Made by a program: the position numbers and the translations under genes
Shown: piece by piece, positions 1 through 7,601 of the stretch
How positions within the stretch are numbered: the stretch's first letter is position 1
How the letters are laid out: each line of letters begins with the position of its first letter
NCBI RefSeq assembly: GCF_017220215.1
Contig: NZ_CP071129.1
Coordinates: 1,302,001 to 1,366,000, forward strand
DNA: 64,000 nt
Direction of reading: 5' to 3'
Source: Caballeronia sp. M1242
Lineage (GTDB): Bacteria; Pseudomonadota; Gammaproteobacteria; Burkholderiales; Burkholderiaceae
The notes under the pieces: model-generated
Seen by the model: only the letters and a program-made list of their open reading frames with translations
Databases searched by the model: none
Told to the model about the DNA's origin: nothing

Positions 1-1055
1 GTGGTGCCGGTCTTGGTGTCCTGCCAGCTTTCCATGCCCTTCGCGTGCTTCGTCCAGAAATCCTGGGGCAGCGCGCGCACGCCGGAATAGAGCAGGTCCT
101 TGTCTTCAAGCACCTGATCGTTGAAGTAGTCCTCGGCGGGCAGGCCGAGCGCGTGCGCCTTGATGCGCATGTTGATGTCTTTCGACACCAGCACGACCTG
201 CCGATCCGGCCGCTCCTTCTGCAGCGCGCGCACGACGCCGAGAATCTGGTTGTCCGCCTTGCCGATAGGCAGGCCTTCGACCGGCTCGATATCGGTCAGC
301 GTCGTCTGGAAATACAGGCGGCCGAGCGCGTCGCGGTTGCCCTGCGCGGCAAGCGGAATGCCCTCCGACATCTGGCCCGCGTGCGCGACAAGCGCGTCGA
401 GCGTGCGGCTCACCTGACGCGCATTGCGCGCCACTTCCGACATGCCCTTCTTGTGATTGTCGAGCTCTTCCAACGTCATCATCGGCAGATAGACGTCGTG
501 TTCCTCGAAGCGGAAAAGCGAGCTCGGGTCGTGCATCAGCACGTTGGTGTCGAGCACGAAGAGCTTGCGCAGTTCTTCCTCGACCGCGCCGCGCTGGCGG
601 CGCTTGTTCTGCGTGCGCGCGTCCTTGGCGGGCGCGGCGCTCGGGGCCGGCGTCGCGGCAGGCGCGTCCGCGCGCGCCTCGCGCTTGACGGGACGGGCTT
701 CCTCGCTCGTCTCTTCCTCTTTCTGGCGCGCAGCGGGCACCGGCTGCAAGAGAGCGGCAGTCTGCTTCGTGCGACGGCCGCGCGCAACGGGCGCGCCCGG
801 CGCGGCAGCGGCGGGCGTCTCGGCGGATGCGTCCTGCGGCGCCTGCGCGAGCACGTCACTGGCGATGGAGCGCAGCGTGGTGGCCGCATTCGCAGCTGCG
901 GGACGCTCGGCGGCGACGGTCTCGACCGAGCCGATGGCGTCGTCGTCGCTCGCCGCAGCCTGTTTTTTCGGCTGCTTCGAAGGCCGGGCTTTGGCCTTGT
1001 ACTCTTCGGCCGGAAGGAGATGGCCGAGCTTGGCCGGGGCGGTAGGCAAAGGCAT
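1..1055 (-). CDS. PhoH-family protein with N-terminal PIN domain (C-terminal part outside window)
   Basis: Partial gene: 351 N-terminal residues are present and the rest lies beyond base 1. The first 160 residues are a low-complexity Ala/Pro/Lys/Glu-rich arm. A PIN-type nuclease domain follows (about 165-300) with LDTNVLMHDPSS (Asp169) and SKDINMR. In this family a PhoH P-loop ATPase domain follows the PIN domain; it would be outside the window. PIN-PhoH proteins are thought to be RNA-directed helicase/nucleases. The ATG at 1055 is preceded by GAGGGAA at good spacing. The long disordered arm is an addition to the compact family core. Family is sure, precise role is not. Confidence 0.88.
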   Translation of the reverse strand, partial: MPLPTAPAKLGHLLPAEEYKAKARPSKQPKKQAAASDDDAIGSVETVAAERPAAANAATTLRSIASDVLAQAPQDASAETPAAAAPGAPVARGRRTKQTAALLQPVPAARQKEEETSEEARPVKREARADAPAATPAPSAAPAKDARTQNKRRQRGAVEEELRKLFVLDTNVLMHDPSSLFRFEEHDVYLPMMTLEELDNHKKGMSEVARNARQVSRTLDALVAHAGQMSEGIPLAAQGNRDALGRLYFQTTLTDIEPVEGLPIGKADNQILGVVRALQKERPDRQVVLVSKDINMRIKAHALGLPAEDYFNDQVLEDKDLLYSGVRALPQDFWTKHAKGMESWQDTKTGT

Positions 1056-1255
1056 GGTGTTCCCTCGAAAGGAATCGGGTCGTGTATCGTGCGCCGCCTG
1101 TCGCATCCTGCTCGTCCGCCCGTAAGCTACGTGTGCCGCAGTTTGCGCCCGGTGGCGCGCTTCGTTGTCGAAAACGCCGGTTCGCCTAGGTTTCGATCTG
1201 CTCCTTGAGGTTGCGTCGCGCCCACGACAAAAGCGAGGAAGCGCGCGACACCAAT

Positions 1256-1292
1256 AAAAAAGCCGCCGTTCCGGCTACCGGAACCAGCGGCT
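1256..1292 (-). terminator. Rho-independent terminator of bcp / candidate sRNA
   Basis: Read on the minus strand, AGCCGC..TTCCGG pairs with CCGGAA..GCGGCT around a 3-nt loop with a 2x2 internal mismatch, followed by a run of six T. It ends transcription from the arn-bcp side before phoH. Confidence 0.75.
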
Positions 1293-1417
1293 GACTTCTC
1301 TTTCAGAGCGCCTGCGCCGTGCCCGTTCCACATAGCCCGGGTCCATGCCGACCGCGCCAAACGGCATGCGGCGGCTCGCGCAAAGGCTTGAGGAATGGGG
1401 TGGACAGGCGCTCATTG
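1256..1417 (-). ncRNA. Candidate structured small RNA between bcp and phoH
   Basis: No open gene fits 1056-1436. On the minus strand a sigma-70-like promoter (1424-1452) is followed about 160 nt later by an intrinsic terminator (1256-1292). Between them the sequence folds as a nested rod. GAGCGCCTG (1405-1413) pairs perfectly with CAGGCGCTC (1306-1314). CCCATTCC (1392-1399) pairs with GGAACGGG (1322-1329) with one mismatch. CATGCCG (1362-1368) pairs with CGGCATG (1344-1350) around an 11-nt loop. I do not recognise it as 4.5S, 6S or tmRNA. It could instead be the bcp 3' UTR or a phoH leader, but the terminator lies about 200 nt before phoH. Confidence 0.5.
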
Positions 1418-1423
1418 CGAATC

Positions 1424-1452
1424 AATATAACGTGCCTCAAATGGCTTGTACA
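1424..1452 (-). promoter_or_regulatory. Sigma-70-like promoter overlapping the bcp 3' end
   Basis: On the minus strand TGTACA (1447-1452) and TATATT (1424-1429) are separated by exactly 17 nt. The -35 box lies inside the last codons of bcp. The predicted start is near 1417, just before the first arm of the candidate small RNA. The -35 box matches consensus at 4 of 6 positions. Confidence 0.45.
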
Positions 1453-1898
1453 GCCTCGACGATGGCCTCCACGTGCCCCGGCACCTTGATGCCGCGAAAC
1501 TCGCGCCGCAGCACGCCGTCGGCGTCGAGCAGAAAGGTCGAGCGCTCGATGCCGCGCACTTCCTTGCCGTACATCTTCTTCATCTTGATGACGTCGAACA
1601 GCGAGCAAATGGCTTCGTCGGCGTCGGAGACGAGCGTGTAGGGCAGCTCCAGCTTGGCCTTGAAGTTGTCGTGCGACTTCACGCTGTCACGCGAGATGCC
1701 GACGATTTCCGCGCCGGCCGCCTTGAACTGGTCGTAGTGGTCGCGAAATTGCAGACTCTCCGTGGTGCAGCCCGGCGTGTTGTCCTTCGGATAGAAGAAG
1801 AGCACGACTTTCTGGCCGCGCAGGCTGGAAAGCGTGAACTCGCCGCCCGTGGCGGGCGCGGTGAAGTCGGGAACGGGCTGGTCGACTGCGACTGGCAC
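1437..1898 (-). CDS. bcp: Thiol peroxidase of the Bcp/PrxQ family
   Basis: Peroxiredoxin of 153 aa that reduces hydrogen peroxide and organic hydroperoxides in the cytoplasm. I chose the GTG start at 1898 because AGGAG lies seven to eight nt upstream and the product then begins directly at the thioredoxin-fold core; longer readings add an unrelated Arg-rich stretch. The peroxidatic cysteine is Cys44 in YPKDNTPGCTTES. E. coli Bcp has a resolving cysteine five residues later; here that position is Leu49, and the only other obvious cysteine is in EAICSLFD near residue 99. It is therefore a one-Cys or atypical Bcp. It lies 59 nt after arnD on the same strand and may be co-transcribed with the arn genes. 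Confidence 0.92.
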   Translation of the reverse strand: MPVAVDQPVPDFTAPATGGEFTLSSLRGQKVVLFFYPKDNTPGCTTESLQFRDHYDQFKAAGAEIVGISRDSVKSHDNFKAKLELPYTLVSDADEAICSLFDVIKMKKMYGKEVRGIERSTFLLDADGVLRREFRGIKVPGHVEAIVEAVQAI

Positions 1899-1957
1899 GA
1901 AGGTTTCTCCTGTTGTTGTCTTGTGTTCGCTGTGTATCGCCGATGCAAAACGGCGTC

Positions 1958-2854
1958 TCAGCCCGGCTGCACGATCAGCTCGCCTGCGCGGCCCGGGATC
2001 TCGCCCCACGTCACCGGATAAGACGGCAAGCTCGCGCGGTCGAGCGTCGCATGATAGTCGCCCATCGTGGCGAAGCTGTGTCCCTGCGCGCGCCAGCCCG
2101 CGAGCAGCTGCTCGAATACCGGCGCGAGCTTCTGGCCTTCGAGCTCGGCGTGCAGCGTGAACACCTGATCGTGCGGATTATTCGCGGTATGACGCAAGAC
2201 GTGCGCCGCGACGTTGCTCTCGTCGACGCCGTTCACGCCGAGCACTTCGTCGAGCGTGGGCAGCGTGGTCGGCATCTGGATATGCGCGAGCGTGCGGCCA
2301 TCGAGCACCGGAATGTACGGCGTGTGTCCGCGGCCGTCGGAGGCATAGCGCATGCCCCAGGCGTCGATCTGCTCGAACGCGTAGCCGTTCATCTGCCAGC
2401 CGGCCGCCCCGTGCGTGACGGGCGGCGCGCCGAAAATCTCGACGAAGCGCGCGTGACTCTGCTCCATCTGCGCGACGGTCCACGCGCGGTCGCGCGAGCG
2501 CACGTTGTCCTGCCAGTAGACGTGATCCCACGTATGGATGCCGCACTCGAAGCCGGCTTCGTGAATCGCGCGCATCTCCGACACCGCGCGCCGGCCGATA
2601 TCCGGCCCCGGCAGCAGCACGCCGTACATCAGCGTCCTGATGCCGTAGTGTTCGACCACCGACGTGCGCGACACCTTTTGCAGAAAGCCGGGCCGGAACA
2701 CGCGGCGCAGCGCCCAGCCGGTGTGATCCGGGCCGAGGCTGAAGAGGAACGTCGCGCGGGCGTTGTACTTGTCGAGCAGGCGCCCGAGGTTCGGCACGCC
2801 TTCGCGCGTGCCGCGCAGCGTATCGACGTCGATCTTGAGGACGATGCGGGCCAC
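1958..2854 (-). CDS. arnD: 4-deoxy-4-formamido-L-arabinose-phosphoundecaprenol deformylase
   Basis: 298-aa NodB-type polysaccharide deacetylase. It removes the formyl group from undecaprenyl-phosphate-Ara4FN to give undecaprenyl-phosphate-Ara4N, the donor for lipid A modification. It starts with the conserved MARIVLKIDVDT (Asp9), then NLGRLLDKYNARATFLFSLGPDHTGWALRR in the family register, with the metal site motif HTWDHVYW in the middle and WGEIPGRAGELI near the end. Length matches ArnD. It begins 9 nt after the upstream decarboxylase gene, so translation is probably coupled. Its presence with arnT, arnB, arnC and both ArnA halves completes the pathway. Confidence 0.96.
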   Translation of the reverse strand: MARIVLKIDVDTLRGTREGVPNLGRLLDKYNARATFLFSLGPDHTGWALRRVFRPGFLQKVSRTSVVEHYGIRTLMYGVLLPGPDIGRRAVSEMRAIHEAGFECGIHTWDHVYWQDNVRSRDRAWTVAQMEQSHARFVEIFGAPPVTHGAAGWQMNGYAFEQIDAWGMRYASDGRGHTPYIPVLDGRTLAHIQMPTTLPTLDEVLGVNGVDESNVAAHVLRHTANNPHDQVFTLHAELEGQKLAPVFEQLLAGWRAQGHSFATMGDYHATLDRASLPSYPVTWGEIPGRAGELIVQPG

Positions 2855-2863
2855 GCTGCTTTC

Positions 2864-3910
2864 TTACGCCTGTTCGACGAGCTTGCGGGCTTCGCCCACG
2901 TGTCCTCGATACGCCTCGAAGATCTTGCGCAGCGCGTCGTCCATCGTGGCTTGCGGCGCCCAGCCGAGTTCCTGCATGGTGTTGTCGATCTTCGGCACGC
3001 GGTTCTGCACGTCCTGATAGCCCGTGCCGTAGTACGCGCCCGACGACGTTTCCACGAGTTGCACTTGCTTGGCCGTGTCCGCGTATTCCGGAAACTCGCC
3101 CGCGAGCGCGAGCATCTTGTTCGCCAGTTCGCGCACCGAGAAGTTGTTCTTCGGATTGCCGATGTTATAGATCTTGCCCGTCGCCACGCCGTCCTTGTTC
3201 TCGATGATCTTCATCAGCGCGCCGATGCCGTCGTCGATATCGGTGAATGCGCGCTTCTGCGCGCCGCCATCCACGAGGCTGATGTTCTCGCCGCGCACGA
3301 TATGGCCGAGGAACTGCGTCACCACGCGCGACGAACCTTCCTTCGGCGTGTAGATGGAGTCGAGGCCCGGGCCGATCCAGTTGAACGGGCGGAAGAGGGT
3401 GAAGTTGAGCCCCTCCATGCCGTAGCCCCAGATCACGCGGTCCATCAGCTGCTTCGAGCACGCGTAGATCCAGCGCGGCTTGTTGATGGGACCGTACGAG
3501 AGCACGGAGTTTTCCGGGTCGAACTGCTCGTCGGTGCACATGCCGTACACCTCGGACGTCGACGGAAACACGAGATGCTTGCCGTACTTCACGGCCGAAC
3601 GCACGATCGGCAGGTTCGCCTCGAAGTCCAGTTCGAACACGCGCAGCGGCTGCTTCACGTAAGTCGCGGGCGTGGCGATGGCAACCAGCGGCAGGATCAC
3701 GTCGCACTTCTTCACGTGATACTCGACCCACTCCTTGTTGATGGTGATGTCGCCTTCGAAGAAATGCATCCGCTCGTGATTCGCGAGGTCGCCCAGACGA
3801 TCGGTTTGCATGTCCATCCCGAAGACTTCCCAGTCGGTGGTTTCGAGGATGCGCTTGGACAGGTGATGGCCGATGAAGCCGTTGACGCCCAGGATGAGAA
3901 CTTTTTTCAT
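2864..3910 (-). CDS. arnA: UDP-glucuronate decarboxylase (ArnA dehydrogenase half)
   Basis: 348-aa short-chain dehydrogenase/epimerase matching the C-terminal half of E. coli ArnA. It oxidatively decarboxylates UDP-glucuronate to UDP-Ara4-keto-pentose with NAD. Rossmann motif GVNGFIGHH lies at residues 9-17, the catalytic STSEVYG sits mid-protein, and the YxxxK pair is in WIYACSKQLMD. In enterobacteria this activity is fused to the formyltransferase; here it is a separate gene whose ATG overlaps the formyltransferase stop by 4 nt. The split form is usual in Burkholderia. The symbol arnA is shared with the other half. Confidence 0.94.
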   Translation of the reverse strand: MKKVLILGVNGFIGHHLSKRILETTDWEVFGMDMQTDRLGDLANHERMHFFEGDITINKEWVEYHVKKCDVILPLVAIATPATYVKQPLRVFELDFEANLPIVRSAVKYGKHLVFPSTSEVYGMCTDEQFDPENSVLSYGPINKPRWIYACSKQLMDRVIWGYGMEGLNFTLFRPFNWIGPGLDSIYTPKEGSSRVVTQFLGHIVRGENISLVDGGAQKRAFTDIDDGIGALMKIIENKDGVATGKIYNIGNPKNNFSVRELANKMLALAGEFPEYADTAKQVQLVETSSGAYYGTGYQDVQNRVPKIDNTMQELGWAPQATMDDALRKIFEAYRGHVGEARKLVEQA

Positions 3911-4893
3911 GAATGACGAGAGGATTGAATGAGTCGGCCGAATTCGGCGGAATCGACGGCGCGTTCTTCGCCCAAAGGTTGCGACGCGCTATCGAGCAGC
4001 CGGTGACGCAGCTCGTACACGGCGATCACGCGGCCATCGCCGCAGACGCCAAACAGCGCATTATCCGTCACCGTCAGGCCCGGCGGCAAACTGGCCATTG
4101 CCGCGAGCCGCGCGGGCGGGATGCCGGGCGCGCCGGTCGGCGGCACGAGCCGCGCGCGCGCGACGATGAAGCGATGCTCGCCGATATCGGTGAAGGCGCC
4201 CGGATAAGGTGGCGCGACCGCGCGAATCAGGTTGTAGACGCGCTCTCCCGGCTGCGTCCAGTCGATGCGGCCGTCTTCCGGCTTGCGACCGCCGTAATAG
4301 CTGCCGGCGGCGAGATCGTTCGGCAGATGCGGCGCTTCGCCCGCGAGCAGGGCGGGCAGCACGCGCCAGAGCGTCTGTTCGGCGGCGACCACGGTCTTAT
4401 CGAAGACCTGCGCGGCGGTGTCGTCCGGCAGGATCGGCACGGGCGTCTGGGCGAGGATCGCGCCGGCGTCGGGCTTTTCGGCCATTTCGTGCAGCGTCGC
4501 GCCGGTTTCAGTCTCACCGTTGAGCACCGCCCAGTTGGTCGGCACGCGGCCGCGATACTTCGGCAAGAGCGAGCCGTGCATGTTGTACGCGCCGCGCTTC
4601 GCAAGCGCGAGCAGCGCGACGGGCAGCATGTGCCGGTAATAGAACGAAAAGATGAAATCGGGCGCGGCTTTAGCCACGGCTTCGTGCACTTCCGGGGCTT
4701 TGGGATCGGCCGGCGTGATGACTTCTATCCCGCGTTCCGCCGCGACCTGCGCGACGCTGCCGAACCATATGTTCTCGCTCGCGCTGTCCTCGTGCGTGAC
4801 GACGAGCGCGACGTCCACGCCGCGCGCGAGCAGCACTTGCAGACAACGCACGCCGACGTTGTGATACGCGAAGACGACGGCGCGCGGCTTCAT
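3907..4893 (-). CDS. arnA: UDP-4-amino-4-deoxy-L-arabinose formyltransferase (ArnA formyltransferase half)
   Basis: 328-aa N10-formyltetrahydrofolate-dependent formyltransferase matching the N-terminal half of E. coli ArnA. It formylates UDP-L-Ara4N before ArnC transfers the sugar to undecaprenyl phosphate. The catalytic Asn-His pair is in NMHGSLLPKYRGRVP, and the catalytic Asp is in EKPDAG. The C-terminal OB-like domain runs from about residue 205. The start at 4893 (MKPRAVVF) overlaps the arnC stop by 4 nt (ATGA); the longer open frame upstream is arnC read out of frame. Separation from the decarboxylase half is the Burkholderia arrangement. Confidence 0.94.
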   Translation of the reverse strand: MKPRAVVFAYHNVGVRCLQVLLARGVDVALVVTHEDSASENIWFGSVAQVAAERGIEVITPADPKAPEVHEAVAKAAPDFIFSFYYRHMLPVALLALAKRGAYNMHGSLLPKYRGRVPTNWAVLNGETETGATLHEMAEKPDAGAILAQTPVPILPDDTAAQVFDKTVVAAEQTLWRVLPALLAGEAPHLPNDLAAGSYYGGRKPEDGRIDWTQPGERVYNLIRAVAPPYPGAFTDIGEHRFIVARARLVPPTGAPGIPPARLAAMASLPPGLTVTDNALFGVCGDGRVIAVYELRHRLLDSASQPLGEERAVDSAEFGRLIQSSRHS

Positions 4894-5933
4894 CGGCCCG
4901 GTTCCTCGCGGCCGATCACGGCGGCGGCGACCGGCTGCACGGGTTCCTGCATCGGCTTGCTTGCGATGGAAAGCCCGTCGCGCTGTTCGAGAATGGTCTG
5001 CACGAGATAACGCGGACGCGCGCGCACCTGCTGATAGATGCGGCCGATGTATTCGCCGAGCAGCCCGAGCGCGAAGATGATCACGCCGAGCATGAAGAAC
5101 GTGATGGCGAAGAGCGTGAACACGCCCTGAACTTCCGCGCCGAACATGAAGCGGCGAATCAAGAGCAGCACGAACAGGCCCGCGGAGCCGACCGACAGAA
5201 TCACGCCGATGAACGACAGCCATTGCAGCGGCACCACCGAGAAACCGGTGACGAGGTCGAAGTTCAGGCGGATCAGGCTATAGAGCGAGTACTTGGATTC
5301 GCCCGCGAAGCGTTCCTCGTGCGCGACGTCCACTTCGATCGGATTCTGCGCGAACGTGTACGCGAGCGCCGGAATGAACGTGTTGATCTCGCCGCAGCGG
5401 TTGATCGTATCGATGATGTGCCGGCTGTACGCGCGCAACATGCAGCCCTGGTCGGTCATGCGAATCTTCGTGATGCGCTCGCGCAGGCGGTTCATCGCGC
5501 GCGAAGCCTTCTTGCGCCACAGGCTGTCCTGCCGCTGCTGGCGGATGGTGCCGACGTAGTCGTAGCCCTCGCGCATCTTCGCGACGAGCTTGCCGATTTC
5601 TTCCGGCGGATTCTGCAGATCGGCGTCGAGCGTCACGACGATCTCGCCGCGCGACTGCTCGAAGCCCGCGAGAATCGCCATGTGCTGGCCGTAGTTGCCG
5701 TTGAGCAGAATGACGCGCGTGGTATCGGGGCGCGCGTGGAACTGCTGCGCGAGAAGCGCGGCCGATTTGTCGCGGCTGCCGTCGTTGATGAAGATGACTT
5801 CATACGACGCGCCGAGCGCATCCAGTGCCGGGTACAAGCGCTGGAAGAGGGCGGCGAGACCGTCCTCCTCGTTGTACACCGGAATGATGACCGAGACCTC
5901 GGGCGAACTCGCCGGAAAATCGGTATGACTCAT
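4890..5933 (-). CDS. arnC: Undecaprenyl-phosphate 4-deoxy-4-formamido-L-arabinose transferase
   Basis: 347-aa GT2 glycosyltransferase at the inner membrane. It moves Ara4FN from UDP to undecaprenyl phosphate. The GT-A domain starts at VSVIIPVYNEEDGL, has FINDGSRDKS and the metal-binding motif TLDADLQNPPEEI, and is followed by two C-terminal membrane helices (near LSFIGVILSVGSAGLF and FAITFFMLGVIIFAL). I chose the ATG at 5933 (MSHTDFPA) because AAGGAA lies 10 nt before it. An ATG at 5966 is in frame but has no ribosome site and would overlap arnB. It lies 16 nt after arnB. Confidence 0.94.
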   Translation of the reverse strand: MSHTDFPASSPEVSVIIPVYNEEDGLAALFQRLYPALDALGASYEVIFINDGSRDKSAALLAQQFHARPDTTRVILLNGNYGQHMAILAGFEQSRGEIVVTLDADLQNPPEEIGKLVAKMREGYDYVGTIRQQRQDSLWRKKASRAMNRLRERITKIRMTDQGCMLRAYSRHIIDTINRCGEINTFIPALAYTFAQNPIEVDVAHEERFAGESKYSLYSLIRLNFDLVTGFSVVPLQWLSFIGVILSVGSAGLFVLLLIRRFMFGAEVQGVFTLFAITFFMLGVIIFALGLLGEYIGRIYQQVRARPRYLVQTILEQRDGLSIASKPMQEPVQPVAAAVIGREEPGR

Positions 5934-5949
5934 GTGGCTGTGCGTTTCC

Positions 5950-7107
5950 TTAACGATTGTGTCCATACTGCTCGCAGATTTCGTCGACGGACTTCACGAC
6001 ATGCGCGACATCGTCCGCGCTCATGCCGGGAAAGAGCGGCAAGGTCACGGTGCTCGCGCCGAAGCGCTCCGCGTGCGGGAACATGCCTTCCCTGAACCCG
6101 CGCTCACGGTACAGCGTGAACAGATGCAGCGCCGGATAATGCACGCCGCTGCCGACGTTGCGCTCCTTCAGTTGCGCCATGAACTCCGCCCGCGTGAGGC
6201 GCAGGTTGTCCAGCGGCAGCGCGATCTGAAACATGTGCCAGTTGCTGTCGGCGAAGTTCTTCACTGGCAGCCCGACACCGAGCCGCGCCGCCGCGCCGCC
6301 TTCGAATGCGTCGAAGTAGAGACGCGCCAGTTCGCGGCGGCGTTCGGTGATCGACTCGATCCGGCGGAGCGATCCTAGCCCGACGCGCGCCGCGACATCC
6401 GTGAGATTGTATTTGCCGCCCAGCACGTCGCAGTCCATGCCGTCGAAGCCCGTGCGCGTGATGCCCTGCAGCCGGTACTTGCGCGCGAGTTCCGCTTCGT
6501 CCTCGTTGTTCATCACGAGCGCGCCGCCTTCGATCGACGTCACGTTCTTGTTCGCGTGAAAGCTGATCGACACCAGATCGCCGAACGAACCGATGCGCTT
6601 GCCGCGCCAGCTTGCGCCGACCGCCTGCGCGGCGTCTTCGATCACGCGCAGCTTGTGGGCGCGCGCGATCTCGTAGAGCCGATCCATGTCCACCGGCAAG
6701 CCCGCGAGATACACCGGCATCAGCGCCTTCGTGCGCGGCGTGATCGCGCGTTCCAGCAAGTTCAGGTCCATGTTGCGCGTGACCGGGTCGATATCGACGA
6801 AAACCGGCGTGGCGCCCACTTCCAGAATCACGTTCGCGGTCGAGACCCAGGTCATCGGCGTGGTGATGACCTCGTCGCCCGCGCCGACGCCCGCGATCCG
6901 CAGTGCGATCTCCATCGTGCAGGTGCCGGAATTGAACGCGCGCACCGGACGGCCGCCGAAGTACGCCGACAACTCCGCTTCGAACTGCTGATTCTGCGGG
7001 CCGGTGGTGATCCAGCCGGAGCGCAGCACGTCGACGACGCCCTGGATGGTCTCTTCGTCGATCTCGGGCTTGACGAAGGGCAGGAACGGCCGCGAGGTCT
7101 GAGTCAT
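5950..7107 (-). CDS. arnB: UDP-4-amino-4-deoxy-L-arabinose--oxoglutarate aminotransferase
   Basis: 385-aa PLP-dependent aminotransferase of the DegT/DnrJ/EryC1 (sugar aminotransferase) fold. It makes UDP-L-Ara4N from the ArnA keto-sugar using glutamate. The PLP lysine is Lys187 in ISFHANKNVTSIEGG, one residue from E. coli ArnB Lys188; EDAAQAVGA carries the cofactor-binding Asp. The start at 7107 (MTQTSRPFLPFVKPEI) gives the family length; an upstream in-frame extension is rich in Cys/Ser and is not conserved-looking. It follows the SMR gene by 37 nt in the arn operon. Confidence 0.95.
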   Translation of the reverse strand: MTQTSRPFLPFVKPEIDEETIQGVVDVLRSGWITTGPQNQQFEAELSAYFGGRPVRAFNSGTCTMEIALRIAGVGAGDEVITTPMTWVSTANVILEVGATPVFVDIDPVTRNMDLNLLERAITPRTKALMPVYLAGLPVDMDRLYEIARAHKLRVIEDAAQAVGASWRGKRIGSFGDLVSISFHANKNVTSIEGGALVMNNEDEAELARKYRLQGITRTGFDGMDCDVLGGKYNLTDVAARVGLGSLRRIESITERRRELARLYFDAFEGGAAARLGVGLPVKNFADSNWHMFQIALPLDNLRLTRAEFMAQLKERNVGSGVHYPALHLFTLYRERGFREGMFPHAERFGASTVTLPLFPGMSADDVAHVVKSVDEICEQYGHNR

Positions 7108-7144
7108 GGAGTGTGTGCTTAAAGAGTGTGGAGAGAATCCGGGG

Positions 7145-7516
7145 TCAGCCGCGCGCGAGCACGGCCACGCCGACGAGAATGATGCCGATGCCGACGAGCC
7201 GCTGCACCGACAGCACTTCGCCGAACAAATACCATGCCGCGAACGCGTTGACGACGTAGCCGAGCGAGAGCATCGGGTAGGCAAGCGACACGTCCACGCG
7301 CGACAGCCCGACAATCCACACGACCACGCTCACGACGTAGCACGCGAGGCCGCCGATGATAGGCCACTGCGTCGCGATCTTGAAGCCGACCGGCAGAATG
7401 TTCGCCGGCGTCATGTCGAAATGGCCGACGGCATTCACGCCTGCTTTGAGCAACAGTTGGGCGCACGCGTTCAACAATACGCCGATGACGATGCAAGTGA
7501 AGGATATCGGGTTCAT
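7145..7516 (-). CDS. SMR/EamA-family Ara4N-lipid flippase subunit (ArnE/ArnF-like)
   Basis: 123-aa protein with four predicted membrane helices: residues about 3-25, 45-68, 73-95 and 101-121. It resembles small multidrug resistance proteins and ArnE/ArnF, which flip undecaprenyl-phosphate-Ara4N to the periplasmic face. Enterobacteria use two subunits; only one such gene is in this operon, so it may act as a homodimer or pair with a protein encoded elsewhere. Position between arnT and arnB is strong context. It could also be annotated EmrE-like, but the operon argues against drug efflux. Confidence 0.82.
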   Translation of the reverse strand: MNPISFTCIVIGVLLNACAQLLLKAGVNAVGHFDMTPANILPVGFKIATQWPIIGGLACYVVSVVVWIVGLSRVDVSLAYPMLSLGYVVNAFAAWYLFGEVLSVQRLVGIGIILVGVAVLARG

Positions 7517-7601
7517 CGATGAAGAATAAGGATACTCGGTTCGCCGCCGGATGCCGAACGCTCGTGCGCTGGCGGCACCGTGGCGGGGCGGCGCCGCGCC
7601 A

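Noticed and set aside
1303..1608. A 101-codon minus-strand frame across the bcp 3' end
   Set aside because: It overlaps bcp in another frame and covers the structured RNA candidate; no ribosome site.
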